DNA from: Vibrio hepatarius | GTDB taxonomy: Bacteria > Pseudomonadota > Gammaproteobacteria > Enterobacterales > Vibrionaceae | DNA length: 64,000 nucleotides | NCBI RefSeq assembly: GCF_011806575.1 | Contig: NZ_JAATOO010000001.1 | Span: forward strand, 248,001-312,000 | Direction: 5' to 3' | Shown here: positions 20,701-28,728 of the stretch, one piece after another | Numbering within the stretch: position 1 is the first letter of the stretch | How the letters are laid out: each line of letters opens with the position of its first letter | Translations under genes and position numbers: made by a program | The notes under the pieces: model-generated | What the model was told of the DNA's origin: nothing | What the model saw: only the letters and a program-made list of their open reading frames with translations | Databases searched by the model: none

Positions 20701-20852
20701 AGCTCACACCCTGGAGATAGAGCGATGCACCACATTATCTAAAAAGACGCCGCATTTTAGCATCTTGTGCTATAAATTATGCAAAAAAATTAACAATAAC
20801 TGTGCACAACCGCTAACATTTCGCGACATTCATCTCATCTGACGTGGTTTTT

Positions 20853-20868
20853 TGTGACCTTTATCACT
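20853..20868. promoter_or_regulatory. Candidate CRP-binding site upstream of oppA
   Basis: TGTGA-CCTTTA-TCACT matches the CRP consensus TGTGA-N6-TCACA at nine of ten positions. It is about 400 bases upstream of the oppA start, so its distance to the promoter is unknown. Confidence 0.45.
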
Positions 20869-21072
20869 GGAACGAAACGGCGTTTTAATCCAAATATTCA
20901 ACAATAGAAATATCACTATAGATGCAGTTCTACACTGTGATTTTGTAAAGTGAAACGTCAGAATTACACCAAATATGCAATGACAGAAACGGACGACACG
21001 GCGAAAGTCGTAGTTCCATTTATCGAAGCGATTTCGGGTAAATAAGGGAAGATTTAACTCAGTTTGAGTTAA

Positions 21073-21468
21073 TTATTCTTTGTCGAAGCTGTCTACCACG
21101 ATCGCTCCCATTGAGGCAGGCATTGAAATCACGATGATTCGTTTGAAAGCGACTAGAGGCTCGCTAAACAAAGGAAGTTTATCGAGACAGAGCAAAACCA
21201 GCGCAACAACGAAGGTCGTCATTAGGTAAGCTATGAAAATTCTGAAGAAGAACACCCAATGCCGAGATTCAATGTTCTTCTGAAACACGCTTTCATACGT
21301 ATAAAGACCAAGAAAAGTAATCGAGAGAGTGAACAGAAGCGCGAGATTTGACGGAGCAAGCGTCTCCCCCAACCTCCACGCTTCTTCAGAAAATGAAATC
21401 GGCACAGCGAGTGCAAACGCACCAACAAAGATTTGGCTGGCATCTTCGATATTAAAACTTAACTTCAT
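21073..21468 (-). CDS. DUF2391-like integral membrane protein
   Basis: A 131-residue protein with four likely membrane helices (for example IFVGAFALAVPISF, LALLFTLSITFLGLYTY, FFRIFIAYLMTTFVVALVLL and a C-terminal one). The layout and the phrase GAFALAVPISFSEEAW resemble the DUF2391 family of unknown function. It is the last of three genes after zntB and the MscS-like channel, 38 bases apart, so a membrane-homeostasis role is plausible but unproven. Confidence 0.7.
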   Translation of the reverse strand: MKLSFNIEDASQIFVGAFALAVPISFSEEAWRLGETLAPSNLALLFTLSITFLGLYTYESVFQKNIESRHWVFFFRIFIAYLMTTFVVALVLLCLDKLPLFSEPLVAFKRIIVISMPASMGAIVVDSFDKE

Positions 21469-21506
21469 AAATGCACTCGCTTAATTTATCTGATGATCAA
21501 GTCTTA

Positions 21507-22064
21507 CTACTTTGCTTCCTGTGCAGGGCTAGACACTTGAGTTGACGACTGAGCCACCAACTTAGTCACGCCTTTCTGTAAGATCAAGTTGTTAGGGTAA
21601 GTAATGATGTTACCGCTACTATGACGAAGAATAACGTGAAACATAGTGATATCGATGATTACCCCGCTGATGTCTTCGTCTTTTTCCGCGACTTTAACGC
21701 GATCACCAATACGATAAGGAAAGACAAAGAATATCAGCACACTAGCGGTCAAGTTGCTCAGTATTGACCACTGAGCAAACAACGCGACACCTAATACAGC
21801 GAAAATCGATGAGAGGAATATCGATACATCTCCAAATCCGACATCCAAAATAATCAGAAAAAAGGAGATGAACAGGCCAAACGCAATAACATTAAACGCC
21901 TTAACGACAAACTGAGTACGCTTAAATGACACTCTTTTGTTGTCTGCTAAAGCTTCTATCCAGCGACGCCCTAGCCTCTTAATAACGAGATAACCGAGAA
22001 TCAGCAAACAACCGAATAAAATCTGTTTAAACAACATGTTGGTTTGAATAAACTCAACCATCAA
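21507..22064 (-). CDS. Small MscS-family mechanosensitive channel
   Basis: A 185-residue protein with two N-terminal helices, then the MscS pore helix and beta-domain start (FAVLGVALFAQWSILSNLTASV followed by FPYRIGDRVKV). It stops soon after a short beta domain, so it lacks the full C-terminal cage of E. coli MscS (286 residues). The pore lacks the Gly/Ala-rich pattern of classical MscS, so conductance may differ. The start codon overlaps the zntB stop by four bases, indicating translational coupling. Confidence 0.85.
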   Translation of the reverse strand: MMVEFIQTNMLFKQILFGCLLILGYLVIKRLGRRWIEALADNKRVSFKRTQFVVKAFNVIAFGLFISFFLIILDVGFGDVSIFLSSIFAVLGVALFAQWSILSNLTASVLIFFVFPYRIGDRVKVAEKDEDISGVIIDITMFHVILRHSSGNIITYPNNLILQKGVTKLVAQSSTQVSSPAQEAK

Positions 22065-22996
22065 ATAAACCTTAACTTCTTAAGAATCACAACTTCAACC
22101 GCCACGATAGCCAACAAGCTTACACAGAACAGCGCAAACGCAAATGGGCTTTCTGTTCCGGGAATGCCACCAATATTGACCCCAAGCAACCCGGTAAAGA
22201 AACCCGCCGGTAAGAATATCCCCGCAATCACAGAAAACAAATACGTGTTTCGATTCATTTTTTCCGTTTGCTGCTGATTGAGGTTCATTAGATACACTTC
22301 AATCTGGTCAATGTAAAACTCTACCGACTCGTTAATACGCGCCATCATATCCAAACAGTTTTTCAATTCATTCTGTTTGTTGTCCATCACTTTAGGATGC
22401 GTTGCTAAGATATCTTCCAACACATACTTCTGCGGCTTTAGGTAGCGTTTTAGACGCAGCAGGCGGGTGTGTACCGAGTTTAAGCTTTTTAGCTCAAGGT
22501 CTGAATCCAAACTTAGCGAGTCCAACATTTCTTCAACTGGAGCAAGAAACTCTGAAATGTTGTTATTGATTCGGTTAACCATAGCCAAAATCAAATCTTG
22601 TAACGTATTTGGCCCCTGCCCTTGTTCAAGCTGATTAATCAACGAAGTCACGGCTCTTGAAGGTACTTTTCGGGTCGAGATCACCGCACCTTTATACCAA
22701 AGAATACGCAGACTGAGCATATCATCCGGTTCTGCGCCTTGGTTAAAGTTGATGCCGCGCAAGATGATCAGAAAACAATCTTCGGCATACTTTTCAAAAC
22801 GTGGTCGAGTATCGTCAGCAAGTAAAGAATCTACAATGGCATTGGAAACACCATTTCGGCTCAGCCACTCTTTTAAACCTGATGCATCACGTTGGCAGTG
22901 ATACCAAATCGCAGGCATGATCGAATCATCACTTGGCTCATTTTTCTCCACCTTGTCGGTGCCGAAACGCCAACTCGTAATCAAAAACTCTGCCAT
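22061..22996 (-). CDS. zntB: ZntB-type CorA-family Zn2+ transporter
   Basis: A 311-residue CorA superfamily protein with a large N-terminal cytoplasmic domain and two C-terminal membrane helices. In place of the CorA GMN motif it has GVN (LLGVNIGGIPG), with the IGGIPG extension found in ZntB-type proteins. Those use the proton gradient to move Zn2+. It heads a three-gene operon with the small MscS channel and the DUF2391 protein. Metal specificity is inferred from the motif. Confidence 0.85.
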   Translation of the reverse strand: MAEFLITSWRFGTDKVEKNEPSDDSIMPAIWYHCQRDASGLKEWLSRNGVSNAIVDSLLADDTRPRFEKYAEDCFLIILRGINFNQGAEPDDMLSLRILWYKGAVISTRKVPSRAVTSLINQLEQGQGPNTLQDLILAMVNRINNNISEFLAPVEEMLDSLSLDSDLELKSLNSVHTRLLRLKRYLKPQKYVLEDILATHPKVMDNKQNELKNCLDMMARINESVEFYIDQIEVYLMNLNQQQTEKMNRNTYLFSVIAGIFLPAGFFTGLLGVNIGGIPGTESPFAFALFCVSLLAIVAVEVVILKKLRFI

Positions 22997-23120
22997 ATCC
23001 TGACCTTATTTCTTTTGTTGTGTGTGAACACGGTTTCACTTTTATATTAGCTTAATTTATCAGAGGTTTACGTAGCACTCTATCGAATAAGCGGTTAAAG
23101 CTTCATACAGTACAAGCGCT

Positions 23121-23139
23121 GCACTCATACTCTGAGTGC
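23121..23139 (-). repeat. Hairpin between the histidine kinase gene and zntB
   Basis: GCACTCA and TGAGTGC form a 7-bp stem around TACTC. It has no T run on the minus strand, so it is at best a weak terminator for the kinase operon. The rest of the 245-bp gap shows nothing clear. Confidence 0.35.
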
Positions 23140-23241
23140 GGCGAATAATCAACGAGCTTCAATAGATTAGAAAGAAAAACATTATGATGTTAACGATAGA
23201 AATTTTTTATGGATTGTAGACAAGGTGATGCGGCAACGTTG

Positions 23242-25692
23242 TTAGGCTACCGCGTGTTTGTGTTCGTCAATTTTCTCTTTGACTTGTTCAACCAACGCTA
23301 ACGCGCGGTCGAAGTCATAACTTGAAACGGCGTCAAACAACTTGCTGTTTAATTCTGGGCTAAGTTGCTCAAAACAATGCTGGTGCTGTGAATAGAATTG
23401 CTCTGATTCTAAATCGCTTTCTTTTAGTAAGATTTCCAATTGCAACACTCTTTGTTCAAACTCGTGCAAGTTCTCTGCATTGCATTCCATCACTTGATGA
23501 ACTTGGTGCACAGAGTCGCTCTCTGAAACCTCTTTGCTTCGCGCAGGCGCACTCACGCCAGAATGATCGATGCTGAGCTCAATAGTGAACAAGAACGTAC
23601 TGCCAATACCACATTCACTTTCAACTTCGACTGTCCCCCCCATAAGAGCCGCAATACGCTTACATATCGTTAACCCTAAGCCTGTACCACCATATTTGCG
23701 CGTTGTTGATGCATCGGCTTGCTGGTAACTCTCGAAGATTTTCGCCTGTTCATCGAATGATAAGCCAATGCCTGTATCCGCGACACTAAATTGAATCCGA
23801 GCTTTGTCGTTAGACTGGCTTAGCAACTCTACATTCAGTGCGATTCCACCTTCTTCGGTAAATTTAATCGCGTTACTCACGTAGTTGAGCAAGATTTGCT
23901 TGATTCTGAGTGGGTCGCCGACCAGCACTGGAATCTCACTCTCAATACTGGCGACGAAAGAAATACCACGCATACTCGCTTTATAGTCGAACAGGTCATA
24001 CACGTCCTGTATCAAGGGCTCGACCTCAAACGGAATGTACTCAATATCGACTTTGCCAGCGTCCAGTTTCGATAAGTCGAGAATGTCATTAATCAGAGAC
24101 AACAGGTGTTTGGCAGATTTATCGATCTTCAGTAGATGACTTTTGTGTTCGTCACTCAGGTTGGAGTTGAGTAACACGTGTGATAAACCCAAAATCGAGT
24201 TCATCGGCGTTCGCACTTCGTGGCTGATATTAGAGATAAACTGGCTCTTCGCGACGTTTGCTTTCTCAGCTTCAAGTTTTGCGTGTTTCAGCTCCGTCGT
24301 AAGGGTATCTAATTCTTCCCCCATTAGAATGATTTCGTTGGCGGTTTCATTAAGTTCCGTAAGTCGGAATCCATCGTGGGAGAGCTTGAAATCACCGATA
24401 CTCGCCCTATGTACCATGTCTTGGATTTGGCTAAGCGGCTCGGCGATAAAATCACTCATCTTCTTCGAAGAGACCCAAATAAAGATCAAGAACAAGGTAT
24501 AGAAAGCTACCAAGCCCGCAATCATCAGATAACCGATATTCTGATACTTATCTTCTAGCTGTCTAGATGCCGCGTACATCTTGTTCTCATCTACGATCAG
24601 TAGTAATCGCCACTGAGTTTCTGGAATGGTTGACCAAGCGACTAATTTGTTCGCATTATCCAGTTGTAATTGCATCAAACCATCAACACTGTTTAACAGA
24701 CTTTGGCTTAATGTTTTAGTGTCTTCGCGTTTTAATAAGTTAAACGCTTCGGGTTTGAATATTTCTTCGGTAATCGCTTGCTGGTAGCTGTAATCGGTTA
24801 ACTCTTTTAGGCCAAAATCCTGCTCCCCTTGGGGTGGCAGCGCCATAATAGTGCCATTCGCGCTGGCGAGCACCGCATACCCTCCCCAAGGTACGGCGAG
24901 GCTTTGAATACTATCGACAATCGCACTCACAGTAACATCGAGTCCGACAACACCTTCTAAAACACCATTGTTATATACAGGTGCAATTGATGATGCCATC
25001 CAACCATTCCCAGCAGGATCAATGTAAACATCCGTCCAAACGTTTTGTTGTTCTGGATTGTGTTTCTGGTCCGCTAGGTAATAGAAATTATAATCTGGGA
25101 TCACCATGTCGGTCGGATATTGCTCCAAGGTGTTAAACCAAGGATAGATTCGGTTGTAAGAGTCCCAACTGTTGAAATACGCCGATGCAACCAAGTCATT
25201 ATTATCGACCAGTTGCTTCATTAACGGATCAAGACGGGACAACTTGCTGACTTTATCCCAATCTTTATTCTCTGTATGAGCAGAGTAAAAAGACGCCGCA
25301 CCACCTAAGTTTTGTTTTGAGTACATGACACCACTCTCGCTCATAGCAAGGTTGGTATGCTCCTCCGTGGTGTTAGATAGCGGCTCCTGAAGAATTCTGG
25401 CGGTTTCGTTGCGATAAAGCGTCGTCATACCTGCTACCGATTTAAGCTTCTCGCGGATAACACCAGACTCTCGAACCGCGGAAATTTTCAGTTCTTCATC
25501 CACTTGGGTACGAATGTACTGCATGTTGTCTCGGTTGATGAAATGGTTGCTGAGCAAATAGGCCGCGATAAGTACCGATTCAACTAAGATCAGAGGAATG
25601 ATTCCGGTTTTAACCATTGAGCGCCATACCCAAGCGCGAGTGGTTATCTTATTGGCTCGCATGTTTTGTCCAATCAATTTAACTAAAGTCAT
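23242..25692 (-). CDS. Cache-domain sensor histidine kinase
   Basis: An 816-residue membrane kinase. A first membrane helix lies at about residues 31-50, a periplasmic double-Cache sensor region at about 55-370 and a second helix at about 386-407. A HAMP-like linker follows, then HisKA with the phosphoacceptor His491 (ISHEVRTP) and an HATPase domain with N box (NYVSNAIKFTEEGG) and G boxes (DTGIGLS, GGTGLGLTICK). It has no receiver domain. The last ~85 residues are a helical tail resembling the tail seen at the ends of many hybrid kinases. The gene overlaps the upstream response regulator by 14 bases, so the two surely form a pair. The ligand is unknown; Cache domains often bind small metabolites. 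Confidence 0.92.
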   Translation of the reverse strand: MTLVKLIGQNMRANKITTRAWVWRSMVKTGIIPLILVESVLIAAYLLSNHFINRDNMQYIRTQVDEELKISAVRESGVIREKLKSVAGMTTLYRNETARILQEPLSNTTEEHTNLAMSESGVMYSKQNLGGAASFYSAHTENKDWDKVSKLSRLDPLMKQLVDNNDLVASAYFNSWDSYNRIYPWFNTLEQYPTDMVIPDYNFYYLADQKHNPEQQNVWTDVYIDPAGNGWMASSIAPVYNNGVLEGVVGLDVTVSAIVDSIQSLAVPWGGYAVLASANGTIMALPPQGEQDFGLKELTDYSYQQAITEEIFKPEAFNLLKREDTKTLSQSLLNSVDGLMQLQLDNANKLVAWSTIPETQWRLLLIVDENKMYAASRQLEDKYQNIGYLMIAGLVAFYTLFLIFIWVSSKKMSDFIAEPLSQIQDMVHRASIGDFKLSHDGFRLTELNETANEIILMGEELDTLTTELKHAKLEAEKANVAKSQFISNISHEVRTPMNSILGLSHVLLNSNLSDEHKSHLLKIDKSAKHLLSLINDILDLSKLDAGKVDIEYIPFEVEPLIQDVYDLFDYKASMRGISFVASIESEIPVLVGDPLRIKQILLNYVSNAIKFTEEGGIALNVELLSQSNDKARIQFSVADTGIGLSFDEQAKIFESYQQADASTTRKYGGTGLGLTICKRIAALMGGTVEVESECGIGSTFLFTIELSIDHSGVSAPARSKEVSESDSVHQVHQVMECNAENLHEFEQRVLQLEILLKESDLESEQFYSQHQHCFEQLSPELNSKLFDAVSSYDFDRALALVEQVKEKIDEHKHAVA

Positions 25693-26812
25693 GCTCTTTC
25701 AGGCTCATGTTTTGCTTCGCAACTTGATAAAGCTCGTCGGCGATATCAATAAAGGCATCAATGATTTCTGGGTCAAACTGAGTACCTTTGCCAGACAAAA
25801 TGATTTGTACCGCATCCTGGTGAGTAAAAGCGGGTTTGTAGATTCTTCGGCTAATCAAGGCGTCATACACATCCGCAATCGCCATTAAACGAGCCGAAAG
25901 AGGGATTTCATCACCGACAAGCCCTTGCGGGTAACCTTTCCCATCCCAATGCTCGTGGTGAGAATGGGCAATCTCTTTGGCATATTTAAGAAAGTCCATT
26001 TGCTGACCACTGACCTTTTCCGCATTGCTGATCGCGTCGTAGCCAATCGTGGTGTGGGTTTTCATGATTTCGAATTCGTCTTCAGTCAGGTGGCCTTTTT
26101 TCAGCAAGATATAATCGGGAATACCGATTTTACCAATGTCATGCAACGGTGCCGATTTACAAATTAGCTCAATAACATCATCACTTAACTGATTCGCATA
26201 ACTCGGGTTTTGACGAAGTTTTTCGGCTAGGTGTTTTATGTAGGTCTGAGTACGTAAAATATGATTGCCAGTGTCGTTATCTCGCGTTTCAGCCAGAGAT
26301 ATCATCGCATAGAACGCCACGTCCTGAATTGCATGCAACTCTTCTTGTTGTTTGATGGCTTCACAAGTCCGGCGCTGGACCTCTTTCTCCAACGCTTCAT
26401 TTTCTCCTTTTAACATGTCTGACGAGAGTTTAAGCGACACATGCGTTTTGACCCGAGCTTGGACAATTTCTGGATTGACTGGTTTGGTAACGTAATCTGC
26501 CGCTCCTAGCGCCAGGCCTTTTTGTTCATCGATTCGTTCAGATTTTGCGGTTAAGAAAATAATGGGAATATCGCGGGTAGACGGTTGGGATTTGAGTCTT
26601 TGACATACCTCATAACCATCCATCTCGGGCATCATAATGTCGAGAAGAATTAAGTCTGGCTTTGCAGACTCTGCTAAAGCGATACCCCGAGCCCCACTGT
26701 TTGCACCTTTTACACGATAATCATCTTTTAATAGCTGATACATCAGCGTTAGGTTTTCCGGGATATCATCAATAACGAGTATGATTGGCTTGGAAGACGA
26801 CATTGCGTACAT
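25679..26812 (-). CDS. HD-GYP response regulator (c-di-GMP phosphodiesterase)
   Basis: A two-domain protein with an N-terminal receiver (about residues 8-125; phosphoacceptor Asp58 in ILLDIMMPEMDG; conserved FLTAKS and VTKPVNP) and an HD-GYP domain. The HD residues (APLHDIGKIGIPD) and the GYP motif (HHEHWDGKGYPQG) are intact, so it should hydrolyse c-di-GMP. A coiled segment (about 130-160) links the domains. I prefer the ATG at 26812, five bases after a strong AAGGAGG; the frame is open to 26830. Phosphorylation by the downstream kinase would then adjust c-di-GMP, motility or biofilm (inferred). Confidence 0.92.
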   Translation of the reverse strand: MYAMSSSKPIILVIDDIPENLTLMYQLLKDDYRVKGANSGARGIALAESAKPDLILLDIMMPEMDGYEVCQRLKSQPSTRDIPIIFLTAKSERIDEQKGLALGAADYVTKPVNPEIVQARVKTHVSLKLSSDMLKGENEALEKEVQRRTCEAIKQQEELHAIQDVAFYAMISLAETRDNDTGNHILRTQTYIKHLAEKLRQNPSYANQLSDDVIELICKSAPLHDIGKIGIPDYILLKKGHLTEDEFEIMKTHTTIGYDAISNAEKVSGQQMDFLKYAKEIAHSHHEHWDGKGYPQGLVGDEIPLSARLMAIADVYDALISRRIYKPAFTHQDAVQIILSGKGTQFDPEIIDAFIDIADELYQVAKQNMSLKEHDFS

Positions 26813-27237
26813 CCTCTCCTCCTTGAACATCCAAAAGCATCCGTTTTAGATATCTAGCATTCACTATAGCTTCAACAGCAAAAGTAGTATTCTTTTGCCT
26901 AATTATTATTTTTCTAGTTACTACTAATGTAGTAGAGGCTTAAATAAAAATCAGCGCATTAATTTAACCAGACTAACTTTATTCAGTAACCTCCAGTTAA
27001 ACTAATCTAATAATCCACTGAATTACAAGGACAAAATAAGGTTAAGCAGAACTTTTGACTACTTTCTCAACCTTGAAGAACTGCCGCTGAAAAAGTGAGA
27101 TAAAGATTTCGCCAGAATGTGACGGGAAAATGCTCTACGCCGTTGTGATTGAAGTCAGTACTGAACTGCGAGAACAAAAGAATCGCCCACAGGATGCAGG
27201 CGATTGAGTGTGAACTTATATAGAGCGGACGGTTGGT
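26813..27237. other. Intergenic region between the HD-GYP and efflux operons
   Basis: A 425-bp gap upstream of the HD-GYP gene (minus strand) and downstream of the efflux operon, which is also on the minus strand. The part at 26830-27000 is AT-rich and likely holds the two-component operon promoter. A terminator lies at 27172-27205. An open stretch in frame with the efflux stop codon runs through it but has no start. Nothing else is evident. Confidence 0.5.
27172..27205 (-). terminator. Terminator of the RND efflux operon
   Basis: AATCGCC and GGCGATT form a 7-bp stem with an 11-base loop. On the minus strand CTTTTGTTCTC follows. It is 33 bases beyond the outer-membrane factor stop. Confidence 0.65.
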
Positions 27238-28728
27238 TTATCCAGCTTGCTCGGCGTCTTGAGCAATACTCCAATCCCCGCCAAGCGATTTATACAACGC
27301 GATGGTTGCCTGTGCTGTTTGCAGCTTCGCCGCAACTCGCTGGTCTTGCATCATTCGTTGCTGGCGCTGTGCATCTAGCACAGACAAATGATCAATGAGT
27401 CCCGCGCGATAGAGTGATTTTGCTTTACTCACCGCTTTATCGGTCGCGATCATCGCTTCATCAATACGGCGCTGATTTTCCTGACTTCTGCCATAGGCGA
27501 ACAGCGTCGATTCCGTTTCCGCTAACGCAGCGTCAACCGTGTGTTGATAAGACAGTTTCGCCGAATCAAACCGCGCTTGATTGATCGCCTCCATTGCATC
27601 CCCACGACCGCCATCGAACAGGTTCCAACTTACACCTGCTGCGCCCATCCAACCAAAAGAATCACTACTGAATAGGTCATCAAAGCTAGATGCGGATAAA
27701 TTAGGTGCACCCGTTAAGAAGAACTTAGGGTATTGGTCTGCAATACTCGCTGCCAGTTCTTCATTCAACGCAGCCATTTCACGCTCAGCCAAACGAATAT
27801 CGGTACGACGCTTGAGCAAATCAGACGGTAATCCCACTGGTACCATATCTTGCATCGCAGGTACGCCCTGAGTCTGCGCCAAACGAATCTCTACTTTTGT
27901 TAGCGGCTCACCAAGCAATACCGCTAAACGGTGCTTATGTGTCTGCTGCGCGATCTCGAGTTGAGGAACGATCGATTCCATCGCCGCCAACGTCGCTTTT
28001 GCCTGTGCTAAATCGAGCTCTGAGCCATACCCGCTGCGCACAACTTTCTCGACCAAATCTAGCGTACGTCTTTGGTCTTCTAGATTCGATTTCGCTATCT
28101 CAAGGCGCTCACTCGCGCCTTGGTATTGCAGATAGTTGTGAATCAAATCAGCAGTAATCACTGTTGTTAGACCGCTTTGATAAATCTCCGCTTGTTCGAT
28201 CCGAATCTGCGCTGCGTTTGCCTGACGATCAATACGACCAAATAAGTCGATTTCCCAAGCGATACTTGCACCTGCGAACACACCATCGTGCTGGTTGTCC
28301 ATCAAAGTGATGTTACCCACTTGCGGTGGCAAACCAGATACCGAATCGCTTAACGGATTCAATATCGGGCCAAGTGAAGAGTCGTTCTTACTCATTTGAT
28401 AGTTCACATAGCCAGCCCCCAAATTCACTGTCGGAACTTTGAATGACTCCACCATGGTCTTGTAGCTGTTGGCCATTTTCACGCGTTCAGCGGCGACTTT
28501 CAGTGGAATGCTCTGGCTCTGCATATCTTGAATCATCTGATTCAGAATTGGATCTTTAAACTCTGTCCACCAATATTCATTTTGCTGCGCTTCAGTACTC
28601 AGCCCGGATTCTTCCGCATTCAAGTAAGTTTCTGCCATGCTGGTACTCGGCTCTTGGTAATCAGGACCGACCGCACAACCGGTTAAACTCAGTGCCAGAA
28701 CGACTGGCGCTAGGATGAACTTTTTCAT
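27238..28728 (-). CDS. RND efflux outer-membrane lipoprotein (NodT/OprM type)
   Basis: A 496-residue TolC-superfamily outer-membrane channel with a lipoprotein signal (lipobox LTGC, Cys18) and the family opening AVGPDYQEP. Two OEP repeats are visible; LNEELAASIADQYPKFFLTG and the C-terminal LDAQRQQRMMQDQRVAAKLQTAQ are typical. Its start overlaps the permease stop by four bases. A dedicated outer-membrane factor means this pump does not need TolC. It is the last gene of the three-gene efflux operon. Confidence 0.93.
   Translation of the reverse strand: MKKFILAPVVLALSLTGCAVGPDYQEPSTSMAETYLNAEESGLSTEAQQNEYWWTEFKDPILNQMIQDMQSQSIPLKVAAERVKMANSYKTMVESFKVPTVNLGAGYVNYQMSKNDSSLGPILNPLSDSVSGLPPQVGNITLMDNQHDGVFAGASIAWEIDLFGRIDRQANAAQIRIEQAEIYQSGLTTVITADLIHNYLQYQGASERLEIAKSNLEDQRRTLDLVEKVVRSGYGSELDLAQAKATLAAMESIVPQLEIAQQTHKHRLAVLLGEPLTKVEIRLAQTQGVPAMQDMVPVGLPSDLLKRRTDIRLAEREMAALNEELAASIADQYPKFFLTGAPNLSASSFDDLFSSDSFGWMGAAGVSWNLFDGGRGDAMEAINQARFDSAKLSYQHTVDAALAETESTLFAYGRSQENQRRIDEAMIATDKAVSKAKSLYRAGLIDHLSVLDAQRQQRMMQDQRVAAKLQTAQATIALYKSLGGDWSIAQDAEQAG

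Larger units (their letters stand above)
20449..21072 (-). promoter_or_regulatory. Long upstream region of oppA
   Basis: A 624-bp gene-free stretch between oppA and the DUF2391 gene. It is AT-rich near oppA and holds a CRP-like site (20853-20868) and an inverted repeat (20670-20700). It probably contains the opp promoter and a leader; no RNA family was recognised. Confidence 0.5.

Noticed and set aside
27096..27237. Open frame continuing past the efflux channel stop codon, with a membrane-like stretch
   Set aside because: It is in frame with the stop TAA at 27238, has no start codon and contains the terminator hairpin; read-through would be needed.
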